Shown here one piece after another: positions 27,108 to 35,598 of a stretch of DNA of 64,000 bases. The notes beneath the pieces were generated by a model, which saw nothing but the letters and a program-made list of their open reading frames with translations, did no database searches and was not told where the DNA came from. The number at the start of each line of letters is the position of its first letter. The first letter of the stretch is position 1. The DNA is from Nitrospira_E sp052156535 (GTDB lineage Bacteria > Nitrospirota > Nitrospiria > Nitrospirales > UBA8639), in NCBI RefSeq assembly GCF_052156535.1, contig NZ_JBQKUP010000024.1, positions 1 through 64,000 on the forward strand, given 5' to 3'. Both the position numbers and the translations under genes were made by a program.

Positions 27108-28022
27108 TCAACCGATTCCACGTACGCCACTGCGCTCGCGTGGCATGGGACCAGTTGCCGGCGGCGCGGCAGTCCGTAAAGCTATGGTCCGAATGTGCTT
27201 ACCAAACTCCATGAATTCCCCAGCACGGGCCGTTGCGCGCCATGACGGTTCTGTATTGCTATGACCCCAATAGTCGCCGTGACCAGCGCCCGGAATTTCG
27301 ATGGCATCAACTGCGCCCGCCACAGATGGTATTGGCCGTTCGTGTCCCAAGGCTGTAGGAAGGAAGCCTTCGCCACTTCCAGCCGCGAATTGGCCTGGAG
27401 GAAACGTAAGGGTGAGCACGATATCGCTCCCGGAGTAGAGCACCAAAACCTTCCTGGCACGAACCATGGCCGGCTCGAGCCTTCCGCCCCATTCCACTTG
27501 GAATACAGGTACAGCAGCAGCCATCAGACACACTTTGCCGACTTGAGGCCGAGCACCCAAAGCGCGAATGGTTTCGAGGATAACCCGGCATCCTAGCGAG
27601 TGTCCGATGAAATGAACAATTTCAAGGTTGGGCATGCGGGCAAGATGACTTGCGAGAACAAGCCCGGCTTTCTTGGCTGTAGTCACGGCAACCGGATAGA
27701 CAAGAAAATCGACAAGGTCCGCTATTCCCCACGCCGCGTCGCCTGGCCAGTGCGCGTCCGCAAGAACCGTCTCCAGTGCAGGCGGCAGAAGGCTAGGATC
27801 CCGCCGGTACTGTTGCTTGCGAAATCCCTGAAAGGCGGTTGCCGCTTCGCCATAGTGGTTGTTGAATCCGTGCACAAGTATTATCGCCTCACGGCCGGCT
27901 TTGCTGCCCTCCTGAGGCAATTCGAGCACGATCGGCCTTAGATCCCCTCCTTCAAGCAAATGACGAAGCTGGAAAATCACTCCCGGCCGATAGTCGATCG
28001 GGGGGTTGAAATATTTAGCCAC
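27108..28022 (-). CDS. Alpha/beta hydrolase (DUF900-like)
   Basis: About 304 residues from a GTG at 28022 that overlaps the upstream gene's stop; a TTG at 28049 would add nine residues. Motifs: oxyanion segment IILVHGFNNHYGEA, nucleophile elbow GHSLGCR (Ser142 counting from the GTG), and a likely catalytic His in PGAGHGDYWGHS. It resembles DUF900/lipase-like hydrolases. No signal peptide, so cytoplasmic. It follows and is coupled to a membrane protein gene, with which it forms a two-gene unit bounded by repeats B and C. Substrate unknown; a phospholipid-directed effector is conceivable but only inference. Confidence 0.8.
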   Translation of the reverse strand: MAKYFNPPIDYRPGVIFQLRHLLEGGDLRPIVLELPQEGSKAGREAIILVHGFNNHYGEAATAFQGFRKQQYRRDPSLLPPALETVLADAHWPGDAAWGIADLVDFLVYPVAVTTAKKAGLVLASHLARMPNLEIVHFIGHSLGCRVILETIRALGARPQVGKVCLMAAAVPVFQVEWGGRLEPAMVRARKVLVLYSGSDIVLTLTFPPGQFAAGSGEGFLPTALGHERPIPSVAGAVDAIEIPGAGHGDYWGHSNTEPSWRATARAGEFMEFGKHIRTIALRTAAPPATGPMPRERSGVRGIG

Positions 28023-28848
28023 CTTCGCGGACTTTCTTGAGGGCAACAACTAAATCCTTGGCAACGGGCGCCACAATGCCACCTACAAGTGACGCGATAA
28101 AGATTCGCAACCAAGTCAGCGGGTTTATCAAATTCAAGGCGGACATACTGATCTCAATGTACGCCAGGCTTATAAACAAGAGAACGGCGCCCAGAACAAT
28201 GGAGCGTAGCTGGTTCCAGTTCGCCCATTGGTAGTTCATTGTTATCTGCAAGCTATCAAGGCGCCGCTTAACAAATTGGCTCAACCTACTGAATGCATCG
28301 ACACGATCCTTCATGGTTTGGCTGTTCTCGGTTTCATGGGGTACCCGTCTCGATTCCACTTGCCACAAATTAATGTCATACTCACTCGCACCCAAGGTCA
28401 GAAAACTATAAAATTCTGGATAGACGGCCGGATTTGAGAGAACAATATCCGCAGCCCCCTGGATCTGTCCCATCATGCGTTCGATTTCCAGCGCAAACAA
28501 AGCGTTTGAAGGATCGAGTTTGAATCGGCCGCCTTGAATCCTATCAAGAGCATACCGTGGGTCAAGATCCTGGCCTGTCGTAAGCAAAACGAGCTGGCGG
28601 TAAACTTGGTCATGAAACTTGTACGGACCCTCATAGTTTGGGGGCATTCGGCCTTTGCTGATCCATCGGTAGAGTTGATGCATAAGGAAGCGCTCGCGTG
28701 TTTTCCGGAGGCTCTTCCATGCTTCAAGCAGTGCCACCGCAAGGACACTGGTCGCGGTGAGCGCCAGCGCATATTGCAAAATGAAGTCGCTCATGCTGCC
28801 GACGACCTGTAATATCTTGTCGGGCAAAAATTTTATTTCAGTGGACAT
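28015..28848 (-). CDS. Membrane protein of unknown function
   Basis: 277 residues from the ATG at 28848, which has AAGGAGAG just upstream; the longer frame from 28881 lacks one. A hydrophobic segment near residues 20-38 is followed by a basic stretch, a soluble helical domain (about 45-205) and two adjacent C-terminal hydrophobic segments (about 215-235 and 245-265) with a short basic tail. No family recognised. It overlaps the hydrolase gene by about 8 nt, so the two products probably act together, perhaps at the inner membrane. Located in the repeat-flanked accessory stretch. Confidence 0.75.
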   Translation of the reverse strand: MSTEIKFLPDKILQVVGSMSDFILQYALALTATSVLAVALLEAWKSLRKTRERFLMHQLYRWISKGRMPPNYEGPYKFHDQVYRQLVLLTTGQDLDPRYALDRIQGGRFKLDPSNALFALEIERMMGQIQGAADIVLSNPAVYPEFYSFLTLGASEYDINLWQVESRRVPHETENSQTMKDRVDAFSRLSQFVKRRLDSLQITMNYQWANWNQLRSIVLGAVLLFISLAYIEISMSALNLINPLTWLRIFIASLVGGIVAPVAKDLVVALKKVREGG

Positions 28849-29111
28849 CACCTCTCCTTTCTTTGAAAAGGGAAGAAACAACCCATGGTTGTTCGAGCTC
28901 GCAAAGCATGGCTTTTTAAGGCATCACGTCCCAGCCACAACACGACCTTCCAACATTAATGGAACTGTTGAATACTTGCAAAAATGTCGGTTTTTTTGAA
29001 AATCGCACCTCTTAATTTAACAGCCCCTGAATGGACAGGAAAGCCAATCCCCCCGATTAAGAACCATTAGAATAGCTTTCGGAAGATTCAATTTTGAAAT
29101 ATTTTATGATA

Positions 29112-29614
29112 CGTCGAAATATGTCAAGGAAAGTTGCATGCCTCTTCGAAAATTATTCGAGGCCGAAACCACCTGCCTAATCTACCTGATGTCTTTTTAG
29201 GTACGAACATCATCGTCAGGCTGGGCCCAGATTCTTCGCGGAGCCTGCCCTGAGCGGAGTCGAAGGGGCTCAGAGTGACAGAGTAGCTGAGAACTCCGAC
29301 GCCATCTGTCTGGTCAAAGGGAGGGACGCTTTTTTCCCCTGCGGACCTTGTTTGAGCCAGGCGAGTTGGTCCGCTCTCCGCAAGTTGGCGTCCGTCCCCT
29401 CTCATGAGGCCAGACGGGGCGTCAATGGTTTTGGCCACTTTTGCCGAAACAAAAGTGGCTCGTGGCGCGGGGGCGAAACCCCGCATTGCATTTAGGAGTT
29501 GGCTGTCAGTTGTAGGTTTGTTTTTCTGGAGTCAGGTCTGGCAATCACACAATTCGCTTTCTATTTCAATCCACTATCCCAAAGCGTGACCATCCATCAT
29601 TTCGCAAGATTTGA
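29112..29614 (+). repeat. Composite intergenic repeat, copy C
   Basis: A 370-bp direct-repeat partner of copy D (29112-29485), with the two tandem hairpins at 29434-29459 (10-bp arms around CCGAAA) and 29467-29484 (GCGGGG/CCCCGC), plus a further block (29510-29614) shared with copy A. It carries the short element at 29243-29268 that copy D lacks. Ends about 20 nt from the stop of the next gene. Confidence 0.88.
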
Positions 29615-29634
29615 TCCAAAGCACCAGCAGATTG

Positions 29635-30177
29635 TTAGGTGACATTTTTCTTTAACTCTTTTAGGTAGCGGATAATCGCTGAATCAGGTGCAGAACGGGA
29701 AATAGATTTGTAGTGTTTATCAATTTCCCGAAGACCGGAGTCCTCATAGATCAGCGATTTCGCCTCCTTAAACCTCTCTAATACCCCGCTTTTCGCTGCC
29801 GCTCGCTCAAGGCCATTGTCAATATCAAGAACATCTTCCGCGCCCATAAACGTGGCCACCACATGTACTGATATGTACTCATCGATAAATAAAGCATGTT
29901 CGTCTGTAAATTCTGCGAGCTTAAGTATAGCGGACGAGATTAATTCTTTTCGTTCTTCGCCACTGAGTTTGTCGTTCTCCATTACTTCGGTTGCGATCCG
30001 ATACGCAGTATTCAGCATTTCGTGAAGTTTCTCGTATATGCCCAGACGGCGCTCGAACACCTTTTGTGCATACGACTCAATGCGATTCTTGCGCCGAAAG
30101 TATTCGCTCAAGAGTGCTCCCACGAGTAAGCCGACCAGACCAATCAGAGCACCTTGCATGTTCAAGTCCAATGTCAT
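29635..30177 (-). CDS. Small single-pass membrane protein, unknown
   Basis: 180 residues. One N-terminal transmembrane segment (about 8-26, GALIGLVGLLVGALLSEY) then a basic turn (RRKNR) and a long helical, charged cytoplasmic part with heptad-like character. No enzyme motif, no known family recognised. It stands alone between the direct repeats C and D, about 940 bp apart, so gene and flanks look like one module. Codon use looks more AT-rich than the neighbouring core genes (by eye). Confidence 0.7.
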   Translation of the reverse strand: MTLDLNMQGALIGLVGLLVGALLSEYFRRKNRIESYAQKVFERRLGIYEKLHEMLNTAYRIATEVMENDKLSGEERKELISSAILKLAEFTDEHALFIDEYISVHVVATFMGAEDVLDIDNGLERAAAKSGVLERFKEAKSLIYEDSGLREIDKHYKSISRSAPDSAIIRYLKELKKNVT

Positions 30178-30425
30178 CTAACAATGTTTAGGCGGATCCG
30201 CACACGAGCCGGACCTGTGTATTCCTGTCCGTCTAACCAATTTTCAGAAAAATTCCATGTTTGCCGTCGTTTCCATGAGGTGTACCTCATGGTCTATTTA
30301 TCGCGGCATGTTATCCGGATCCGCATAACATCCCCTCGTATAATTAGCTCAACTTCAAACCACTGGCCTGCGGTTCCATCTAATAACTCCACCGAACATT
30401 TCAAGTCAGGAAATAATTTAATAAT

Positions 30426-30775
30426 CGTCGAAATAAGTCAAGGAATGATTCGTGTTTTTTCGAAAACTATTCGAGGCCGAAACCAAACACTCAAATCCAC
30501 CAGGTCTTTTTGCAATTACGAATACGTTCGTTGGCTGGGCACAGATTCTTCGCCGGTGGCTCAGAATGACGGAGTAGTTGAGAACTCCGACGCCTGCCGT
30601 CTGGTCAAAGGGAGGACGCTCTTTTCCCTTGCGGACCTTGTTTGAGCCAAGCGAGTTGGTCCGCTTTCCCCAAATTGGCGTCCTTCCCCTCTTATGAGAC
30701 CAGACGGGGCGTCAATGGTTTTGGCCACTTTTGCCGAAACAAAAGTGGCTGGTGGCGCGGGGGCGAAACCCCGCA
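30426..30775 (+). repeat. Composite intergenic repeat, copy D
   Basis: Closely matches 29112-29485 over its whole length: start CGTCGAAATA, shared TTCGAGGCCGAAACCA, TGAGAACTCCGACGCC, GCGGACCTTGTTTGAGCCA, and the same two hairpins (30724-30749 and 30757-30774). Lacks the 23-nt insertion that contains the short element in copy C. Ends about 28 nt past the stop of the uracil-DNA glycosylase gene. Confidence 0.9.
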
Positions 30776-30803
30776 ACTAACATTCAAATTGACTAGATGG
30801 TTT

Positions 30804-31463
30804 CTAGAACAGGCTCATTTGGGTGGGGGGATCGGCTGGGGTTTCTTCTTTGGGGGAGGCTTTGGATGTGGGAAGGGTTGGTGTTGACGCGGATTGCGGA
30901 AGCGTGGGAGTTTTGCTCATTTCTTCCAGAACCGTCTTGAGTTTTTGGAAATCTTCCTTAAGAGGAATGCGCAGATTGCCCTGGTGGAGTGCGGCTGCCG
31001 GATGAAGCAGTGGGAACACGATGAAGTTTGGCATTCGGATGACCTGCCCACGTACTTTGGTGATACCGACTTTTCTTTCCAATAACGTTTGTGTGGCAAA
31101 GTTTCCTAACGTGCAAACCAATTTAGGTTTGATGAGTTCGATTTGTTGAAGCAAAAACGGTTTGCATGTCTCGATTTCCTCTGAAAGAGGATCTCGATTG
31201 TTGGGTGGCCGGCACTTAATGACGTTAGCAATAAAAATATCCGCGCGACTGAGCCCGATAGATTGTAGTAACTCGTTGAGTAATTTTCCTGCGGCCCCGA
31301 CAAAAGGCTCTCCCTGCCGGTCTTCATAAAAGCCCGGGGCTTCTCCGACAAACATGATGTCGGCCTGAGGATGCCCTGTCCCAAACACCACCTGCGTGCG
31401 TCCTGAAGACAAGCCACATCGTTGGCAGTTGTGAAGGGATGATTTGAGTTCATCAAGATCCAT
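30804..31463 (-). CDS. Family 4 uracil-DNA glycosylase
   Basis: 219 residues. Removes uracil from DNA. Iron-sulfur ligands Cys13, Cys16, Cys84 and Cys100 are all present, as are motif GEAPG (40-44), the uracil-binding GNFAT and the C-terminal LLHPAAALH motif of family 4. After the catalytic domain, about 35 proline/threonine/serine-rich residues lead to the last five residues QMSLF, which fit the QL(S/D)LF sliding-clamp-binding consensus. Cytoplasmic base-excision repair enzyme. It is the conserved gene bordering the right side of the repeat-rich stretch. Confidence 0.93.
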   Translation of the reverse strand: MDLDELKSSLHNCQRCGLSSGRTQVVFGTGHPQADIMFVGEAPGFYEDRQGEPFVGAAGKLLNELLQSIGLSRADIFIANVIKCRPPNNRDPLSEEIETCKPFLLQQIELIKPKLVCTLGNFATQTLLERKVGITKVRGQVIRMPNFIVFPLLHPAAALHQGNLRIPLKEDFQKLKTVLEEMSKTPTLPQSASTPTLPTSKASPKEETPADPPTQMSLF

Positions 31464-31497
31464 TGAGAGGGGATCTTAGGTTTGACAGTTTAGGATG

Positions 31498-32886
31498 TCA
31501 ATGCGAAGAGGTTTGGACCCATTCAGTTACAGCCCTGGCACAGGCATAGGCACTCAGGACGGTGCTTTCCAGAGAAGGGGGGAGTGGGGTGGCCGTCCAG
31601 GGACCGGCAAGAAAGAGATTGGGAATGGGTGTGTTGGACAGAGGACGAAAGGTGCGGAAACCAGTCCGGCAGGGAATATAGCGGTAAACGGATGGCGTGT
31701 CTGATGACCCACTATATGGCAATGACGGCTTAGGGGAAATGTTGAATATCTTATTGATATGAGGCCAGACGGTTTCTCTCAGCCAGTCGTTGGTGTGTAA
31801 CGCTGATGGTGAAGAAGAGAGGCTGATGCCCGTAATCAAGGTCGTTGGACCATCCGTGTATGGAACGGCCTGGCTGGTGACCCAATCAAATACACCGGAA
31901 TTAAGGATAAGCCGAGGAGGAAGAAGTATGTCGTTAAGGGTCAATCGGACTAGTGTTCCCGATGATTCCTGTAGTTGAGCCAAATGGGAAAAACACGAAA
32001 AACGTGCCGGGGCTCTTTCCGGTAAGAGTCGAAGTAGTTCTGGAGGGGAAAGGGGCGAGACGTAGATGTCGGCGTTAAGGCGCTCGCCTTTAGCCAGGCC
32101 AATGGCTTGAATCCGTTCTGTGTCGGCATGGATGCCGGTGATGGCGTGTGAGGGATAAAACGTGACCCCTTTTTCTATTAAGACATGTCTGAGTTTTTGT
32201 TGAAGATGGCTCTGCATGTCAGGTGAGGCTAAGAATGTTTCTGGTCCATTCGGTTTGGATAACCAGAATCGAGAAAGTACTTCCAGGAAATACCCGAGTG
32301 ATGCCTGGGTCACATCACACCCTAAAAACAATCGACAGAATGGATTCCAGATACGTTGTCGTGCAAGAGCCGATTGTTGAGTGGAAATCAGCCAGGATTC
32401 AACCGTGAGCATATCAGGGTGGTGATCTGGTGAACGGGGTTCCTCCCATTTTTTTTCTAAAAAATTAATCAAGTGCCAGCGATCTGACCAGGGAAGAGCG
32501 CGAATGCCGGCGAGTCGGATCATGGGGTGAAGAGTCGCAATACCCTTCGCGGCGGGGAGGGTGAGTGTTTGACCTTCGGATGTCCCAAACTCCAGGTTGA
32601 CCGGTTGAATGCCTTGGGCTGCGTGCTGGAATGCCAGTTCCTGAAAAAGTCCCCATGTGGCATGGTAATACCGTGGGAGAATAAGTGGGAACGACTGCGT
32701 CGTGAGGCGTTGAAGGGATGGTGGATGATCCGGTTCTATCGGTTTCGCAAAATAGGGAAATGATGGTGCTGGAGAATCAGGGTTGTCGTCCTCAAGAATG
32801 GTGATCCGGAATCCGTAGGGAATGAGCCGGTAAGCCGCGAGTAATCCTGGCAGATTTCCGCTCAGTATCAGAATGTGGTGTGTCAC
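31498..32886 (-). CDS. hpnE: Squalene-associated FAD-dependent desaturase HpnE-like
   Basis: 462 residues, amine-oxidase fold. In the HpnC/D/E route HpnE reduces hydroxysqualene to squalene for hopanoid synthesis. The start codon overlaps the hpnD stop by 4 nt (ATGA), supporting the pairing. The C-terminus ends FLAGPWTATPLPPSLESTVLSAYACARAV, the FAD-binding signature of this family. The N-terminal dinucleotide motif is unusual: where GxGxxG is expected the protein reads SGNLPG. No hpnC is visible in the window, so the route may be completed elsewhere. Confidence 0.8.
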   Translation of the reverse strand: MTHHILILSGNLPGLLAAYRLIPYGFRITILEDDNPDSPAPSFPYFAKPIEPDHPPSLQRLTTQSFPLILPRYYHATWGLFQELAFQHAAQGIQPVNLEFGTSEGQTLTLPAAKGIATLHPMIRLAGIRALPWSDRWHLINFLEKKWEEPRSPDHHPDMLTVESWLISTQQSALARQRIWNPFCRLFLGCDVTQASLGYFLEVLSRFWLSKPNGPETFLASPDMQSHLQQKLRHVLIEKGVTFYPSHAITGIHADTERIQAIGLAKGERLNADIYVSPLSPPELLRLLPERAPARFSCFSHLAQLQESSGTLVRLTLNDILLPPRLILNSGVFDWVTSQAVPYTDGPTTLITGISLSSSPSALHTNDWLRETVWPHINKIFNISPKPSLPYSGSSDTPSVYRYIPCRTGFRTFRPLSNTPIPNLFLAGPWTATPLPPSLESTVLSAYACARAVTEWVQTSSH

Positions 32887-33773
32887 ACTGTTGGAGCACT
32901 GTTATGGGAAAGAAAAGACCGAATCCAAATATGAGCGGCAATCCCGAGTCGTTGTAGGGGGGCGACTCGAACCCGTGGGCCGAATACCTGGTAGTGCGGG
33001 TCTTCGAGTTGTTTGAGGATGCGGCGGTAGACTCCACGCATGATTTCTGCAACCACCAGCGATTTTTGATCGGAGGGGGGCAGGGATTGGAGAATTTCTT
33101 GAGCTTGGCGGTAATAGGTGCGAGCTCTTTCGCATTCAAATTTCAGAAGTTCAACCAGCGCCGGCGACCGTTGTTGGTGCAGGAGAGCATGTTCCGAATA
33201 ACCAAAACGCTGTAAGTCTTCGAGCGGAAGATAGATGCGGTTCTGTTCGGCATCCCCCTTGAGATCACGAAGAATATTCGTTAATTGAAACGCCAATCCC
33301 AAGTTGACCGCATAGTCCTCCGCCGCAGGGGATTGGGTTTGGAAAATCTTGAGGCAAATCAGTCCAACCACTGAAGCGACCCTGTAGCAGTATTGATACA
33401 GATCGGCAAACGTCGCAAACCGATTGGAAGTCAGATCCATTTCTACACCGGAAATTAATTCTTGAAGGAGCGTTTCCGGGATGTCAAAGGTCTGCAGGTG
33501 GGCGGCGAGGCTCGTCGTGACCGGTTGGGTCGGATTGCCTTGATAGGTGGCCGTCACCTCTTGTCGCCATTTGCGGACTTCTTCGATGGGATGGCTTCCC
33601 GGGGCCGGTTCATCAACGGCGCTATCCACCATTTTGCAAAAGGCATAAATGGTATACATGGCTTCCCGCCGTTGCTGTGGCAGGAACAAAAAAGAGTAGT
33701 AGAAGTTGCTGCCACTTTCTTTTGTATATTTGGTGCAGAATGTCTGTGCTTCAATAGGAGTCATGGGCTTCAT
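32883..33773 (-). CDS. hpnD: Presqualene diphosphate synthase HpnD-like
   Basis: 296 residues, squalene/phytoene synthase family. Condenses two farnesyl diphosphates. Both Asp-rich motifs are present: DSAVDE in the first (after CKMV) and NILRDLKGD in the second, with the RIYLP motif after it. The two-gene unit hpnD-hpnE supports HpnD rather than a phytoene synthase, although sequence alone cannot exclude the latter. Precursors come from the dxr pathway. No membrane segment apparent. Confidence 0.85.
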   Translation of the reverse strand: MKPMTPIEAQTFCTKYTKESGSNFYYSFLFLPQQRREAMYTIYAFCKMVDSAVDEPAPGSHPIEEVRKWRQEVTATYQGNPTQPVTTSLAAHLQTFDIPETLLQELISGVEMDLTSNRFATFADLYQYCYRVASVVGLICLKIFQTQSPAAEDYAVNLGLAFQLTNILRDLKGDAEQNRIYLPLEDLQRFGYSEHALLHQQRSPALVELLKFECERARTYYRQAQEILQSLPPSDQKSLVVAEIMRGVYRRILKQLEDPHYQVFGPRVRVAPLQRLGIAAHIWIRSFLSHNSAPTV

Positions 33774-34210
33774 GGAGTATTTCCCAAAGGCCGTGGCCAG
33801 GCAATGATCGTGAAACGCGGGGACAAATGTATAACTGGATGACGGTGTTTTCTCTATTCCAAGACAAGGAGTGTGGGGCTAAGCCGTCAACAACGTTCGC
33901 TCCCTACCGCGTTGAACGGTTATGTTGAGGATTCCCTTATTTTTTCGCATAGCGCTTGGTGACTCATAGGTGGGGCACTGGGCTCCATTATGACAACAAT
34001 CTCATTGGCGAATACACTACTGTGAGCAAGAGCCCAGAGTAGCAAGGATTGCGAAGCTCTTCAATGCATGGTGAGCGGATAATATCCAGGATGGTGTGGA
34101 ATGTTTTGCGGTTGATTCAACAGAACACCGGATGATTCTCTATAACCGATTCCTTGATCCTTTAAGTGCCATAAGGCCGACCAACGCAATGAAAATTTGG
34201 AGGGTTCCTC
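33774..34210. other. Gene-free region
   Basis: About 440 bases between hpnD (minus) and the SH3-domain gene (minus). No coding frame, no clear terminator or repeat seen. Confidence 0.5.
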
Positions 34211-34753
34211 TTACTGGGTGGGACCCTTTCCCGTATTTTGGGCCTGTGACTTGAGTTTTTCGGCAGAGATCCAACCTGTTTTTCCCGTTGGCGTTTGAAC
34301 CTGATAGACCCATCCGGTTGCCTGATAGGCTCCATCCAGAATCGTGAGTGTTTCGCCTGGTTTCACTATGGGACCAGGCGTAGTGTTGGCAGGATCACCC
34401 ATCAGCATGGACCTTCCAAGGGTATCTGTCAGCGACACTTCCTGATTCTCGTGAAAGGTCGGAGGTGTGATCCCAGTCTGATCTTGATTTCTGGTGATGG
34501 CAGCCGTATCGGTGGCGGTGCCTTGAGGCATAAAGGTATTTGAGTTGAGAACCCAATAGGCCACCCCAACAAACAACAATAAAAGTACAATCCAGAGAAG
34601 CGGTTTCCTTGAAGGAGGCTTGGATTGATTGAGATCGTCCTCTTCCAATCCTTCGTCAAATTCCAAGTCTTTGTCAGGCTCCTGGGCAAAGAGCACGTTC
34701 CATCGAGAAGGTTGTTCTGGGGAGAACACCGCACCCATTGTCGAGGTCATCAT
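34211..34753 (-). CDS. Single-pass membrane protein with SH3 domain
   Basis: 180 residues from the ATG at 34753 (an ATGATG pair) with AAGGAG 6 nt before it; a longer open frame to 35014 lacks any start signal. N-terminal acidic cytoplasmic part, one transmembrane segment (LLWIVLLLLFVGVAYWVL), a Thr/Gln-rich linker and a C-terminal bacterial SH3 (SH3b) domain: PGETLTILDGAYQATGWVYQV then TGKTGWISAEKL. SH3b domains in this position usually contact cell wall or partner proteins. Function unknown. Confidence 0.8.
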   Translation of the reverse strand: MMTSTMGAVFSPEQPSRWNVLFAQEPDKDLEFDEGLEEDDLNQSKPPSRKPLLWIVLLLLFVGVAYWVLNSNTFMPQGTATDTAAITRNQDQTGITPPTFHENQEVSLTDTLGRSMLMGDPANTTPGPIVKPGETLTILDGAYQATGWVYQVQTPTGKTGWISAEKLKSQAQNTGKGPTQ

Positions 34754-35083
34754 GCCTATCTCCTTTTTGTCGTGAGGTCTGCAAGCAGTGTCAGTGCCGG
34801 ATTGGCGTGGTATGAAATTGCCAAATCCAGGTCGTGTACGAAGAAATACCCACTCATGAAGTTTATTAACATCACTTCTATTTCCTGTCAAATCTTCCCA
34901 ACATATTGATAAGGAAACATGGTTTCTTCTTGTGGCGAACAGAGTGCATAGGATGAAACGATCCAGTCCATTCCAAGGGTAAAATGATCCGAGTTGCCTG
35001 TTGTCCCTGGCCATGAGGATTGATATGAGGATCAGTGTTATGGAAAATACACCTCGGATGGAATCTGTGGTTGGGGAGGGAAC
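34754..35083. other. Divergent intergenic region
   Basis: About 330 bases between the SH3 gene (minus) and yjbQ (plus). AT-rich; no coding frame or named element recognised. Confidence 0.5.
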
Positions 35084-35497
35084 ATGAAATCATATCGGGA
35101 AGAACTCTGGTTTCAGACCAAAGAACGCAGGGAATATCGGAATATTACCTCTCAGGTGGAACGTGTGGTACAACAAAGTGGGATTCAAGAGGGATTCGTC
35201 CTGGTGAATGCCATGCATATCACCGCGAGTGTCTATATTAATGATGACGAAGCCGGGTTGCTGCAGGATTATGAACAGTTCCTTGAGCGCCTTGTGCCGC
35301 AGACGGGAACGTACCGGCACAATCTAACCGGAGAGGACAACGGTGACGCTCATATCAAGCGTCAAATCATGGGCAGGGAAGTCGTTGTGGCTATCACCAA
35401 GGGACGCTTGGACTTTGGTCCATGGGAACAAATTTTTTACGCGGAATTTGATGGGAGACGTCGCAAGCGGGTGTTGGTGAAGATCATTGGAGAATAG
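35084..35497 (+). CDS. YjbQ family protein (UPF0047)
   Basis: 137 residues, full family length. The invariant features VNAMHITASVYINDDE and QIMGREVVVAITKGRLDFGPWEQIFYAEFDG are present. Family members form trimers and have a reported secondary thiamine-phosphate synthase activity in vitro; the physiological role is unsettled. Cytoplasmic. Neighbour to an unknown gene 100 nt downstream. Confidence 0.9.
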   Translation: MKSYREELWFQTKERREYRNITSQVERVVQQSGIQEGFVLVNAMHITASVYINDDEAGLLQDYEQFLERLVPQTGTYRHNLTGEDNGDAHIKRQIMGREVVVAITKGRLDFGPWEQIFYAEFDGRRRKRVLVKIIGE

Positions 35498-35598
35498 TGA
35501 GTTGGCAAACGGGTTCCAGTCATGTGAAAATACCGTGGAAATTTGGATGATCTGCCTTCTCAGAAAATTTTTACCTTCGTCTGGAATTGTGAAAACCC

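Noticed and set aside
29124..29486. Open frame of 120 codons on the minus strand (and its twin at 30561-30776)
   Set aside because: Lies wholly in repeat copies C and D; the peptide (MRGFAPAP, TFVSAKVAKT) is a by-product of the repeat hairpins and shows indels that break it between copies.
25335..30775. Integron-type cassette array
   Set aside because: Gene plus 3' repeat units resemble cassettes, but the repeats have mixed orientation, no attC-like conserved ends and no integrase gene was found; udg, a core gene, also has a copy.
34754..35014. Extended N-terminus for the SH3-domain protein
   Set aside because: The extension lacks a ribosome binding site and resembles non-coding sequence, while AAGGAG precedes the ATG at 34753.
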